Source: an uncultured Atopobium sp.
GTDB taxonomy: Bacteria > Actinomycetota > Coriobacteriia > Coriobacteriales > Atopobiaceae
Assembly (NCBI GenBank): GCA_938028565.1
Contig: CALIZS010000023.1
Coordinates: forward strand, 1-62,659
Length of the DNA: 62,659 nt
Direction: 5' to 3'
Positions 1 through 9,836 of the stretch are shown one piece after another; positions within the stretch are counted from its first letter, which is position 1; each line of letters begins with the position of its first letter. Made by a program: the position numbers and the translations under genes. The notes under the pieces were generated by a model that was given only the letters and a program-made list of their open reading frames with translations, ran no database searches and had not been told where the DNA came from.

Positions 1-44
1 ATGTATACGTCTTTTTAACAGATTATCTGACTTAGGTGTGTTTT

Positions 45-88
45 GAACTGCCTCCCATTTCTCGTGTCCAAGAAATGGGAGGCAGCTC
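45..88. repeat. Dispersed hairpin repeat, copy 1
   Basis: The arms CTGCCTCCCATTTCT (48-62) and AGAAATGGGAGGCAG (71-85) are perfect 15-bp complements around an 8-base loop, with partial pairing one step further out. It lies about 50 bases past the stop of the GH13-GH77 gene, so it may also end that transcript, but no strong T-run follows on either strand. A near-identical copy in the same orientation is at 62537-62580. Confidence 0.75.
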
Positions 89-137
89 AGTCGAGAAGGA
101 TCTTTTGTTGTAACTGAAGTATGAAAGAAGCTAACTT

Positions 138-3100
138 CTAAGCGTCGAACTTACTCTGGTGCAGTTCAACAAACCTCTGCAGCTTTTGAATAGCCTGTGG
201 CGTGAGCATGTCCTTTTTAACCTGCCAAGACCAATTGCCTTCAGCCTTACCAGGAATGTTCATACGAGCATCGTCAGAAAGACCTAAGACGTCCTGTAGC
301 GGCAAAATAACCACTGCATTAGAAGTGCTAACTACTTGCTCCATAAGGTGGTCAAAAATCTGGTGCGATTCATCAGTTGCTTGACCTCCTGTAAAGCGCT
401 TTTCTACAAAACCCATAAGCGTTTGCGTATCATGGGTGCCGCTGTACACAATAGACTCCTGAGCTGGTGTAAAGGAATATCTACAGTCTCCATCAGCAAA
501 CTGAATGACGCTCATGCCCGGAAATCCCGTCTGAGAAAGCAGCGCTCGGACCGCAGGAGTTATCGCTCCTAAATCCTCTGCAATAAAAGGAAGCGGACCA
601 AGCTGCTTGAAAGCAACGTCAAACAGCTCATTGCCAGGACCAAACTTGAATGAACCCTCAGCAGCAGTCTTTCCTTGCTCAATAGCATAGTAAGACGTAA
701 AGCCAATAAAATGGTCCAGCCTGGTATAGTCATACAGATAGAAAGACCTGCGGAAACGTTCAATCCACCAGCGATATCCTTCATCTTTATGAGCCTGCCA
801 TGTATACGTTGGATTACCCCACAGCTGGCCATCTTGAGAAAACGCGTCAGCAGGAGCTCCAGCCTGAAGCTCTGTATGACCTGTATCATCTAAAGCAAAA
901 AGTTCTGGATGTGCCCAAACATCAGCGGAATCCTCTGAAACAAACATAGGCATATCGCCAATAATCTGAATGCCCTTAGCACGAGCCTCCGCTAATGTCT
1001 GACTCCAAATTACGTCAAAAGCAAATTGCTGCTTTCGGTGAAGTTCGATTACCTGAGCAAGCTCAGGACGCTCAAGAAGCCCTTGTGACCAGCTGCGATA
1101 CTGCTTAGGCCAATCCTGCCATACTTCCTCTCCCTGCAGGTCTTTAATAGCTCGAAATGCTGCATACGAATCAAGCCAATATGAGTTTCTCGCGCAGAAT
1201 TCCTGGTACTCAGTAGATCGCTTACCTTGAGTATCATCGCACTCAGAAATGACTTTCTCCATTGCTGTAGGATCAAGCAGATTGATGTTTCCCGCAAAGG
1301 CAGAAATTCCCGCGTAAGGAGAACCGTATTCATCGGTTGGGCTAACAGGCAAAATCTGCCAATACTTTTGACCAGATTTGGCGAGAAAATCGATGAACTC
1401 GGAGGTTGCACGTCCAATAACACCAAGCTTCTGACCTGGTGTAATTGCGGAGTCCTCATCGGCAGGTAGAGAAGTTATATGAGCAAGCACTCCCATGCCG
1501 GGCTCAAGGGGCTTTTGCAGCCTGTGAGCTGGCTGCACGTTTAAGACAGTGCATCCAAGCTGCCACAAAAAGACCTCTGCTTTGCCGTCCTTAACGGGGA
1601 CTGCTTGGCCACTAATAACATCAATAACCTGCATGTTTTGAGGTACAGAAACATATACTGTTTTAGCATCTGAGCGACTCTTGTTTACGAGAACACAAAT
1701 GCCAGAAGCACCTTCATCCAGAAGTTGTGCCTGACCATCTTCCTGAAGAGGCTTACGCCAAAATGCCAGAACATCATCAGATCCACACTCTGGAACAAAT
1801 GGTTCAAACGAGCCATCTACCAGTAGTGGGAGGGTCTTTCTTAACGCAATAGCATTGCGATAGATGTGAAAGTAATCTAAGTCCGCACGAGGGCTGCTCT
1901 CTGGCCATGGCATGGTTGCGCGATTTGTTGGGTCAACAAATCCCTCAACACCCATCTCATCACCGTAATAGACTGATGGAACACCGGGAAGTGTCATCTG
2001 AAGCACAGCTGTCTGCCACATACGAGCCTTAGAAAGGCCGCGTTGATCAGCAGAAAGTCTGTACGTTACCTGCTCATGAGCAGAAAGAGAATCTGGAGCA
2101 GGAGCTCCAGCAACCACGTTAATCAGTCGCTCTTTATCATGTGTTCCAAACACATTCAAGCAAGAATAAAACGCCTCGTGAGGATAGTTTTCCCACAGTT
2201 CCTCAAGAGCAGAATCTGTTGCCGCAGCACCAACCTCATTCATTAAAAATGAAAGAATAGATTTACGCAGAGGATAATTCATAGGACCGTCAAGCTCAGA
2301 GCCCTCAAGATACTGTCTGAGTTTTCCATACGCTCGCTTATTGCTTGCATCCTCCCAGACCTCTCCAATAATGACCGCATCGCTACGCTCTGCAAGTGCT
2401 GCTGCACGAATCTTCTGAATAAATGAATCGGAAATTTCATCTGCAACGTCTAAGCGCCAACCGCGAGCGCCTCGGCGCAGCCACGTTCTAATAACGCCAT
2501 TCTCGCCGCAAATAAACTCCTGGTAATCAGGGCTTTCAGACACAATAGTTGGCAGTGCATCAACACCCCACCAACTCTCGTACGTTCCATCCTCATGGAA
2601 GGTAAACCAGTCGTCATAAGCTGAGCCAGCCTGCTGAACTGCTCCTGGTTCAGAGTAGTTAGAAAATTTATTAAAGTATTTTGAATCAGCGCCGCAGTGG
2701 TTGAAAACGCCATCTAAAATAATAGAAATACCATGTTCAGCAGCTTTTGCGCAGAGGCGTTCAAAATCCCCTACGGTGCCCAACACGGGATCGACTTCCA
2801 AATAATCCGCAATATCGTAGCGATGATTACTAGAAGCAGCATAGATTGGATTCAAATAAAGCGCAGTTATTCCCAGGTCTTCCAAGTAGGAAAGCTTCTC
2901 TTCAATACCTGCCAGAGATCCGCCGTAGAAATCCCACTCAGTCACACGACCGTTGGCGTCGTGCTGATACTCTGGGGTCTTCTCCCAGTCTTCAACCAGT
3001 TGGCGAGAAACCCCATTTCTTGAAACAGCAAGTGCTTGCTTGGTGCGTTCGTGCCAGTTTGTATCTCGTGCAAACCTGTCAGGGAAAATCTGGTAGACAA

Positions 3101-3575
3101 CTCCCCCTTTGTACCAGCTAGGATCTTCTACACCCGCAAAGCTACTACGAGGCTCATAGCAAGTAATCTGAAATGATGGTGGCTCGCCATAGGCAAAGCT
3201 ACCAACACCGGTGCATCTATTTTCTTGAGCACCATATGACCAAACTGCTCCGTCAGAAGCCTGAAGCTCAAAACGATACCAAATAAGGCCCGTAGCAGCT
3301 GGTTTAACAATTGCTTCAAAGCACTGCGCATAGTCAGGTACACCAGTCGGAAGCGCGCCAGCAAAATCACTCTTTTGCATCACAACGCGTTTCTCGCCAG
3401 ACAGAGCTTGGGCCTCTGGAGACGATTCAGGGCCGTACTCTTGCCAGAGACGAAGCGTTACTGATTGAACATCATCGTCCCAAGCAAATATTCTGATTGT
3501 TGCTGAAGTACCTAGTTCTACCGCGCCTTTTGGATCTCTACAAACAATGTTTGAGGTGTTGTGAAAAGCCTGCAT
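138..3575 (-). CDS. Fused GH13 alpha-amylase/neopullulanase and GH77 4-alpha-glucanotransferase
   Basis: This 1145-residue cytoplasmic protein joins two enzymes. After an N-terminal beta-sandwich-like region, the GH13 part carries VVYQIFPDRF, DGVFNHCG, GWRLDV (nucleophile Asp about 376), IIGEVW (acid Glu about 405) and GTHDKE (Asp about 480). From about residue 692 a GH77 MalQ part follows with GDMPMFV, RLDHF (nucleophile about 954), AEDLG (acid about 1000) and SGTHDT. All catalytic residues seen are present in both halves. It should hydrolyse and rearrange alpha-1,4-glucans released from glycogen. It is the last gene of the glycogen operon. ATG at 3575, two bases after the glgA stop, is preferred; an upstream in-frame TTG at 3584 is the alternative. 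No frame break marks the junction, so this is a real fusion. Confidence 0.9.
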   Translation of the reverse strand: MQAFHNTSNIVCRDPKGAVELGTSATIRIFAWDDDVQSVTLRLWQEYGPESSPEAQALSGEKRVVMQKSDFAGALPTGVPDYAQCFEAIVKPAATGLIWYRFELQASDGAVWSYGAQENRCTGVGSFAYGEPPSFQITCYEPRSSFAGVEDPSWYKGGVVYQIFPDRFARDTNWHERTKQALAVSRNGVSRQLVEDWEKTPEYQHDANGRVTEWDFYGGSLAGIEEKLSYLEDLGITALYLNPIYAASSNHRYDIADYLEVDPVLGTVGDFERLCAKAAEHGISIILDGVFNHCGADSKYFNKFSNYSEPGAVQQAGSAYDDWFTFHEDGTYESWWGVDALPTIVSESPDYQEFICGENGVIRTWLRRGARGWRLDVADEISDSFIQKIRAAALAERSDAVIIGEVWEDASNKRAYGKLRQYLEGSELDGPMNYPLRKSILSFLMNEVGAAATDSALEELWENYPHEAFYSCLNVFGTHDKERLINVVAGAPAPDSLSAHEQVTYRLSADQRGLSKARMWQTAVLQMTLPGVPSVYYGDEMGVEGFVDPTNRATMPWPESSPRADLDYFHIYRNAIALRKTLPLLVDGSFEPFVPECGSDDVLAFWRKPLQEDGQAQLLDEGASGICVLVNKSRSDAKTVYVSVPQNMQVIDVISGQAVPVKDGKAEVFLWQLGCTVLNVQPAHRLQKPLEPGMGVLAHITSLPADEDSAITPGQKLGVIGRATSEFIDFLAKSGQKYWQILPVSPTDEYGSPYAGISAFAGNINLLDPTAMEKVISECDDTQGKRSTEYQEFCARNSYWLDSYAAFRAIKDLQGEEVWQDWPKQYRSWSQGLLERPELAQVIELHRKQQFAFDVIWSQTLAEARAKGIQIIGDMPMFVSEDSADVWAHPELFALDDTGHTELQAGAPADAFSQDGQLWGNPTYTWQAHKDEGYRWWIERFRRSFYLYDYTRLDHFIGFTSYYAIEQGKTAAEGSFKFGPGNELFDVAFKQLGPLPFIAEDLGAITPAVRALLSQTGFPGMSVIQFADGDCRYSFTPAQESIVYSGTHDTQTLMGFVEKRFTGGQATDESHQIFDHLMEQVVSTSNAVVILPLQDVLGLSDDARMNIPGKAEGNWSWQVKKDMLTPQAIQKLQRFVELHQSKFDA

Positions 3576-3577
3576 TC

Positions 3578-5077
3578 TTACCAATCTCGACGACGTACAT
3601 ACCTGATAATCTCAGGGTGTAGTAAATGATACACGTCAAGATATTCATTTGCAGCGTTATGCCAACTAAAGTCCTCTGCCATCGCCTGTTTTACAAGATT
3701 TGCCCACGATTGTTTATCGTTTCTATAAACATCGGCGGCGTACAGAATAATATCTGCCATTTCATCTGCGTTTTGATTGGCAAAACTAAAGCCGGTTCCT
3801 TCTCCCGTAAACTGGTTGTACGGTTTAACCGAGTCTGCCAAACCGCCCGTCTCGCGGACAACAGGAAGCGTGCCATAACGCATAGAAATCATCTGAGAAA
3901 GGCCGCAAGGCTCAAACTCTGATGGCATCAAGAACATATCCGCACCTGCATACATGCGGTGAGAAAGCGCAATATCAAACTCAATACGTGCAGCCATACG
4001 GTTGCCATAATGCTCATCAAAGTAACGCATAGCATCTTCATGCTCAGCATCGCCGGTTCCTAGAACAGCAACCTCAATACCTGCACAAATAAGACGGTCC
4101 ATCGCATAGCGAATCAGGCCCAAACCCTTCTGGTTGGTCAAGCGCGTAACCATTACCGCAAGAGGTACATCTGGATTTACCTCAAGACCCAGCTCTTCTT
4201 GCAATTGACGCTTACACTCAGCCTTACCTTCCATATGACGTGCCGAGAAGTTCTGTGGAATGTAAGGATCGCTTGCAGGTGACCACACACCAATATCAAT
4301 ACCATTCAGGATGCCGCGCAGTACACTTTGACGGCGACGGAAGATATCATCCATTCCCTCTCCGAAGTGTTCTGTCTGAAGCTCTTGAGCATACGTTGGG
4401 CTCACGGTGAGCAGATAATCGGAGTAGCAAAGTGCACCCTTCATAAAATTGATAGAGCTTGCATCACACCTTAACTGGTCAACTGCTGCTGGGATATCTG
4501 CAAGACCTAGCACGTCGGCGAGCATCTTGTCAGTAAACTGACCTTGGAACTTAACGTTGTGAATGGAGAAAACCGTCTTAACGTTTTGGACCTCAGGGAC
4601 ACCCTGATAGTGCTCACGTAAAAATACAGGTGCTAATGACGTTTGCCAGTCATTGCAGTGCAGAACATCGCAGGAGAGCTCTGGGACATGGGCAATCAGC
4701 TCACACAGAGCCTTGGAGAAGAACGCATAGCGCTCTCCATCATCAAAGTAGCCATAAAGGCCATCACGAGCAAAGTAAGACTCGTTATCTACAAAGTAAA
4801 AATCAACGCCTTCATGAACCAGATGCCACAGCCCACAATACTCAAAGCGCCACGAAAGAGGCACCTGAAGCTCGTAGACCTTCTTCATCTTTTGTTTCCA
4901 CTCGGGCTTAATAGAGCTGTAGAGTGGCGAGATAACCGCCACTCGAGCTCCTACTTTTTTAAGTGCTTGTGGCAATGAGCCCGAAACATCTCCAAGGCCA
5001 CCCGACTTGGAAAAAGGCGCTACCTCTGAAGTTGCATAGACAACGCGAAGTTTGCGACGCTTGGAGACTTGGGACAT
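3578..5077 (-). CDS. glgA: Glycogen synthase (ADP-glucose type)
   Basis: This GT5 family enzyme transfers glucose from ADP-glucose to the non-reducing end of glycogen. The N-terminal KSGGLGDV loop (about 24-31) binds the nucleotide sugar. The C-terminal half has SEFEPCGLSQM and ETGGLADSV, typical of the acceptor and nucleotide site of bacterial GlgA. At 499 residues it is only slightly longer than the usual 475-485. It starts two bases after the glgD stop and ends two bases before the fusion gene's ATG, so it is surely cotranscribed and probably translationally coupled. No anomalous residues were seen. Confidence 0.96.
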   Translation of the reverse strand: MSQVSKRRKLRVVYATSEVAPFSKSGGLGDVSGSLPQALKKVGARVAVISPLYSSIKPEWKQKMKKVYELQVPLSWRFEYCGLWHLVHEGVDFYFVDNESYFARDGLYGYFDDGERYAFFSKALCELIAHVPELSCDVLHCNDWQTSLAPVFLREHYQGVPEVQNVKTVFSIHNVKFQGQFTDKMLADVLGLADIPAAVDQLRCDASSINFMKGALCYSDYLLTVSPTYAQELQTEHFGEGMDDIFRRRQSVLRGILNGIDIGVWSPASDPYIPQNFSARHMEGKAECKRQLQEELGLEVNPDVPLAVMVTRLTNQKGLGLIRYAMDRLICAGIEVAVLGTGDAEHEDAMRYFDEHYGNRMAARIEFDIALSHRMYAGADMFLMPSEFEPCGLSQMISMRYGTLPVVRETGGLADSVKPYNQFTGEGTGFSFANQNADEMADIILYAADVYRNDKQSWANLVKQAMAEDFSWHNAANEYLDVYHLLHPEIIRYVRRRDW

Positions 5078-5079
5078 TG

Positions 5080-6183
5080 TTACGCCACCCTCTTATTGTT
5101 TTTACGCTGAATAAGAATCTCTTCACTGGTGCCACGAAGCTCTGTACCTGCAGGAATGATGTTAGAGCGGTCTACAATAGCGTGCTCGACTACAGAACCT
5201 TCCTTAACAATACAACCTTCCATCACAATAGAATCGCGTACTACTGCGCCACGCTCAATAATAACGTTACGGCCAAGAATGGAACCAGTAACCGTACCTC
5301 TAATACGACAACCTGCAGAAATAGTAGAGTTACTTACCTTAGAGCCAATATCAAACTTTGCAGGAGCGTTATCGTGAGCCTTTGTCTTGATAGAGCGCTC
5401 TGGGGTAAAGAGCTCATTTGCGGGCATAGGATTCAAAAGCTCCATGTTTGCATGGTAGTAAGCATTCTTTGAGAAGATAGATGCTACATGACCTTCAAAG
5501 TGGAAGGTGCGAACCTTGACACGATTATAGTCAGCATGGAGTGCCTCAAAGAGATCAAGATAATCAGTAGCTCTATACCAATCAAGCATGTCAATAAGCA
5601 AATCGCGCTTGATAATAAAGCAGTCGAGAGAAGCCTCGTCTCCGCGCTGAACACCATTGTGCGTTTTAACTACACGGTCACCGTCAAGCTCAACACCAAT
5701 AACGTCTCTATCGTTATAACGAGTGGTGTAGGTCATCATAGTGATGTCTGCATCGGACTCAAGATGCTGATCAAGCAGCTCGTTAATATCAGAGTTAAAA
5801 ACAAAGTTTGAAGTGGACAGCAGAACATACTCTGCGTCAGTTCTCTCAAGATAAGGCCTGTTGGAAATCAGATCTCTGAGCAGGAAACGAGCACCTGCGT
5901 GGGAGGTACCAAAAGCAGATCCAGGCAGAATAAATAAACCACCGCTCTTGCGATCCAAGTTCCAATCTTTACCAGAGCCAAGGTGATCAATGAGCGAGCG
6001 ATAGTTAAAGGGCATAATTACACCAACGGTGCTAATACCAGAATTAACCATGTTTGAAAGAGAAAAGTCTACTAGACGATATCTTCCCAAAAAAGGCATA
6101 GATGCGATTGGGCGCACACCATTGGCGATTTCCATACTAGTAGAAGCATAATTGCAGGTAATAAGTCCAATTACCCTTTTCAT
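5080..6183 (-). CDS. glgD: Glucose-1-phosphate adenylyltransferase regulatory-like subunit GlgD
   Basis: This 367-residue paralogue of GlgC has the nucleotidyltransferase fold and a C-terminal left-handed beta-helix of hexapeptide repeats. Its N-terminus reads GLITCNYASTSM where GlgC has the GGxGSRL nucleotide loop, so the signature catalytic loop is missing. This is usual for GlgD, which in Firmicutes forms a hetero-oligomer with GlgC and modifies its activity. Its start overlaps the end of glgC (6183 is shared), consistent with coupled synthesis of the two subunits. It is intact and not a decaying glgC copy. Confidence 0.94.
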   Translation of the reverse strand: MKRVIGLITCNYASTSMEIANGVRPIASMPFLGRYRLVDFSLSNMVNSGISTVGVIMPFNYRSLIDHLGSGKDWNLDRKSGGLFILPGSAFGTSHAGARFLLRDLISNRPYLERTDAEYVLLSTSNFVFNSDINELLDQHLESDADITMMTYTTRYNDRDVIGVELDGDRVVKTHNGVQRGDEASLDCFIIKRDLLIDMLDWYRATDYLDLFEALHADYNRVKVRTFHFEGHVASIFSKNAYYHANMELLNPMPANELFTPERSIKTKAHDNAPAKFDIGSKVSNSTISAGCRIRGTVTGSILGRNVIIERGAVVRDSIVMEGCIVKEGSVVEHAIVDRSNIIPAGTELRGTSEEILIQRKNNKRVA

Positions 6184-7331
6184 TAGTGCTCACCTCTTTC
6201 GACCACTACATCATTTCCAACAACAGCTATCTCTTTATTAAGGTCAGAACTACCAACGTGGACGTTTTTCTCAACCACTGCGTTCTCGCCAAGAATTGCA
6301 CGAATAACCACCGCACCAGGCTTAACTTCTGCGCCAGGAAGAAGCACGGAATCAATAACACGAGCTCCTTCACCAATAACGGCATCGGTAGACAAAATTG
6401 AATGGCGAGAATAACCAAAGATTTGGCAGCCATTATTTACCAGACAATCATCTACCTCACCGAATGCGCCAATATACGCTGGTGGACGGGTAGACGCATT
6501 GGACATAATAGGAAACTTGTCCGAGAAGATGTCAAACTTAGGCTCAGAGCCCAGCAAATCCATGCTGGTCTCGTGATAACTTGCAACGGTACCTACATCA
6601 CGCCAGAAGCCCTCAAAACGATAAGCAAACAGTCGCTTGCCATCATCAAGCAACGTTGGAATGATATCGCCACCAAAGTCGTGAGAAGATTCAGGATTCT
6701 TTGCGTCCTCACGCAAGGTCTCAAGAAGCAGGTCTGTGCTAAAGATATAGATTCCCATGGACGCCAGGTTGGACTCTGGCTCTTTGGGTTTCTCGGAAAA
6801 CTTGGTGATTCTATCCTCATCATCAATGGACATGATGCCAAAGCGAGAAGCCTCTTCCCAAGGAACAGGCATAACAGCAATGGTGAGGTCTGCATTATTT
6901 TTCTTATGGCAAGCGAGCATCTCACCGTAGTCCATACGGTAAAGCTGATCGCCAGAGAGAATTAGTACGTAATCAGGGTTGTTCTGCTCAATGTAACCAA
7001 TGTTCTGAGTGACAGCATCTGCGGTTCCCGCATACCATGCACCACCAGACTGTGTTGCGAAGGGAGGCAGAATAGAAATTCCACCACCGCGCTCATCAAG
7101 GTCCCAAGCACTACCTGATCCTACGTAAGAGTGCAGCAAATAAGGACGGTACTGTGTCAAAACACCTACCGTTGAAATTCCTGAATTTGCGCAGTTGGAT
7201 AATGCAAAGTCAATGATGCGGAACTTGCCACCAAATGAGACAGCAGGCTTAGCTACTTTTGAAGTCAGAGCACCTAAACGGCTTCCCTGTCCTCCTGCAA
7301 GTAACATTGCAAGACATTCCTTTTTGCTCAT
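6183..7331 (-). CDS. glgC: Glucose-1-phosphate adenylyltransferase (ADP-glucose pyrophosphorylase)
   Basis: GlgC makes ADP-glucose from ATP and glucose-1-phosphate, the committed step of bacterial glycogen synthesis. The nucleotide loop LAGGQGSRLGALT is intact near residue 11-23, followed by KPAVSFGGKFRIIDF, and SGDQLYRMDY matches the metal and sugar site. The C-terminus is a beta-helix regulatory domain. At 382 residues it is normal for the family. ATG at 7331 is chosen because AGGAG sits seven to eight bases upstream; a TTG two codons earlier is less likely. It overlaps glgD by one base. Confidence 0.96.
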   Translation of the reverse strand: MSKKECLAMLLAGGQGSRLGALTSKVAKPAVSFGGKFRIIDFALSNCANSGISTVGVLTQYRPYLLHSYVGSGSAWDLDERGGGISILPPFATQSGGAWYAGTADAVTQNIGYIEQNNPDYVLILSGDQLYRMDYGEMLACHKKNNADLTIAVMPVPWEEASRFGIMSIDDEDRITKFSEKPKEPESNLASMGIYIFSTDLLLETLREDAKNPESSHDFGGDIIPTLLDDGKRLFAYRFEGFWRDVGTVASYHETSMDLLGSEPKFDIFSDKFPIMSNASTRPPAYIGAFGEVDDCLVNNGCQIFGYSRHSILSTDAVIGEGARVIDSVLLPGAEVKPGAVVIRAILGENAVVEKNVHVGSSDLNKEIAVVGNDVVVERGEH

Positions 7332-7406
7332 ATCCAAATCTCCTCTCTCCCCAACAGAGGTCTATATTCTCAACGTCATACGACGATTGAACCTAAACGC
7401 AGATCC

Positions 7407-9836
7407 TTACACGTGCCAAATATCTTCCATGTACTCCCTGATAGTTCTATCAGCCGAGAAGAAACCAGAGTTTGCGGTATTGTGAAGTGCGCGAGCATTC
7501 CAGCTACGACGATCTGCATAGGACTGAGTAAGCTCTTCCCATGCCTTCACATAGGCATCAAAGTCAATAAGCACCAGGTCAGGATCATTGTTAATCAGCA
7601 GATAGTCGCGAATTGACTCAAAGTTGCCAGAGAGTCGGCTTAACGAACCATCGGTAAGCATATTTACAATGCGAGCCAGCGTTGGGTTCTGGTTAAGCAG
7701 GTTTTGTGCAAAGTAGGTGCCGGAAGCATATACCTGCTGGACCTCGTCTGCACGGAGACCAAAAATCTTAATGTTCTCTGGTCCTGCAAGCTCAGAGATC
7801 TCAATATTTGAACCATCATAGGTACCAAGGGTCAGAGCCGCATTCATCATAAGCTTCATGTTTGAGGTACCAGAAGCCTCTGCACCAGCAACCGAAATCT
7901 GCTCTGAAATATCAGATGCAGCATAGATAAGCTGTGCATTTGAAACAGCAAAGTTTGGAATAAAGACAACCTTCAGACGACCCTCAATGTGCTCGTCGTT
8001 GTTAACCACGTCTGCAACGGAGTGAATAAGTCGAATGACTTCCTTTGCAAAGGTATAGCTCTGAGCAGCCTTGCCCGAGAAAATAAAGGTTGTTGGAGCT
8101 GGCTTATAGCTTGGATCATCAAGCATGCGGTTGTAGAGATACAAGATCTTAAAGACATTAAGCAGCTGACGCTTATATGCATGGAAGCGTTTTACCTGCG
8201 TATCAAAGATGGTATTGGTATCCATCTCAACACCGGTTGTCTTCTTGACGTATGCAGCAAGACGCTCTTTTTCTTCTCTCTTTGCAGCGTCCATCTTATC
8301 CAAGAACTCAGCATTGTTCTCAAAAGCAGAAAGCTTCTGAAGTTCATTGGCATCATCAAGCCAGCCGGTACCGATAGCCTCAGTAATAAGCTTTGCGTAA
8401 GCGGTATTAGCCTGTGCCAAGAAGCGACGGTGGCAGATGCCGTTAGTCTTGTTATTAAATATTTCTGGACGAAGCTTGTAGAAATCCTTCAAAACACTCT
8501 GCTTCAAAATGTTAGTGTGCAGGTCAGAGACACCATTGACCGAGTGGCTAAACAGAATAGAGAGGTTAGCCATACGAACGGTGTTATCCCACAACACAGC
8601 TGTTGAGGCGAGAAGATCGGTGTTGCCGTTAGAGTCAGCAAGCAGCTGCTCCTTATAGAGGCGATCAACCTCATCAATAAACATATACAGGCGGGGAAGC
8701 AGCTCACGGAAGGTGTTGATAGGCCACTTCTCAAGAGCCTCAGGCATAACGGTGTGGTTGGTATAAGAGATTGCGTTTCTCGCGATATCAAATGCCTCGT
8801 TAAAGTCAACGCCATGGTCATCGACAAGCAGACGCATAAGTTCTGGTCCGCACATTGCTGGGTGCGTATCGTTAGTGTGGATGCAGACGTGATCTGCAAA
8901 GTGATCCCAATCCTCACCGTACTTATCCTTATAAGCACGAAGAATAGTTTGAAGACCAGCGGAAACAAACAGGTACTCTTGCTTTAGACGAAGGATACGT
9001 CCGTGCTCACCTGAATCATTTGGATACAGAATGGTTGAAATTGCCTCAACGTCAGAGCGGAACTTATTAGCACGTGCATAATCGCCGGCGTTAAAAGCAT
9101 CAAGATCAAAGTCTTCCTCAGCTGGCTCTGCTGACCAAAGGCGCAGTTTATTTACGGTCTTTGCGCCATAGCCAACAATAGGCACATCGTATGGAACAGC
9201 TCTTACTACCTGGCCACCCTCTTGCGAGAACCAGAAGTTGCCATTCTCGTCCTCATGCCTTACAACTGTGCCACCAAAGCGCACCAGTACGCTGGAATCG
9301 TCTTTTCTGACTTCCCAAGGATATCCATTTGCCAGCCAGTTATCGGTACGCTCTACCTGGCGTCCATCCTTAATCTCCTGGCGGAAGAGGCCGTAGCGGT
9401 ATCTCATGCCATTGCCAAAGCCAGCCATTCCCTCGTGTGCCATGGAGTCCAGGAAACACGCGGCAAGCCTACCCAGACCACCATTGCCAAGGCCAGGGTC
9501 TACCTCCTGAGCAGCAAGCTCCTGAAGCGAAGTACCCATCTCTTTAAGGCCCTCTGCAACAACGTCAGTAATACCAAGATTGAGCAGGTAATTCTCAAGC
9601 AGTGGTCCAAGCAAGAACTCAAGGGAGAAGTAATAGACCTGCTTGTTAGCGTGAATATAGGAGGTTGACTGAATTTCTCGCGCCTTTTCTGCAATGAGGT
9701 GAGCAAGAACGTTATAGCGCTCCTGATCAGTGCATTCTCCATAGTATTTACCAAGAATCTTGATGAACTTATCGCGATACTGCTCTTCAAAGTCTTGTTT
9801 ATCGGTAAAAATGTTTTGTCCGTTATTTACGGCCAT
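7407..9836 (-). CDS. glgP: Glycogen/maltodextrin phosphorylase
   Basis: This GT35 enzyme of 809 residues releases glucose-1-phosphate from alpha-1,4-glucan ends using pyridoxal phosphate. LGNGGLGRLAACFLDSMA, HTNDTHPA, NGICHRRFL, RFHAYKRQLLN and the PLP-lysine segment EASGTSNMKLMMNAA are all present. ATG at 9836 is used because a purine-rich AGAGGGGG lies just upstream; the reading frame stays open ten codons further. The start overlaps the 3' end of glgB by 14 bases, so breakdown and branching enzymes are coupled. Placing degradation and synthesis in one operon suggests the flux is set allosterically rather than by separate promoters. Confidence 0.96.
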   Translation of the reverse strand: MAVNNGQNIFTDKQDFEEQYRDKFIKILGKYYGECTDQERYNVLAHLIAEKAREIQSTSYIHANKQVYYFSLEFLLGPLLENYLLNLGITDVVAEGLKEMGTSLQELAAQEVDPGLGNGGLGRLAACFLDSMAHEGMAGFGNGMRYRYGLFRQEIKDGRQVERTDNWLANGYPWEVRKDDSSVLVRFGGTVVRHEDENGNFWFSQEGGQVVRAVPYDVPIVGYGAKTVNKLRLWSAEPAEEDFDLDAFNAGDYARANKFRSDVEAISTILYPNDSGEHGRILRLKQEYLFVSAGLQTILRAYKDKYGEDWDHFADHVCIHTNDTHPAMCGPELMRLLVDDHGVDFNEAFDIARNAISYTNHTVMPEALEKWPINTFRELLPRLYMFIDEVDRLYKEQLLADSNGNTDLLASTAVLWDNTVRMANLSILFSHSVNGVSDLHTNILKQSVLKDFYKLRPEIFNNKTNGICHRRFLAQANTAYAKLITEAIGTGWLDDANELQKLSAFENNAEFLDKMDAAKREEKERLAAYVKKTTGVEMDTNTIFDTQVKRFHAYKRQLLNVFKILYLYNRMLDDPSYKPAPTTFIFSGKAAQSYTFAKEVIRLIHSVADVVNNDEHIEGRLKVVFIPNFAVSNAQLIYAASDISEQISVAGAEASGTSNMKLMMNAALTLGTYDGSNIEISELAGPENIKIFGLRADEVQQVYASGTYFAQNLLNQNPTLARIVNMLTDGSLSRLSGNFESIRDYLLINNDPDLVLIDFDAYVKAWEELTQSYADRRSWNARALHNTANSGFFSADRTIREYMEDIWHV

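Noticed and set aside
5080..6183. GlgD as a decayed glgC pseudogene
   Set aside because: It lacks the nucleotide loop but is full-length, coupled to glgC and matches the known GlgD regulatory subunit family.
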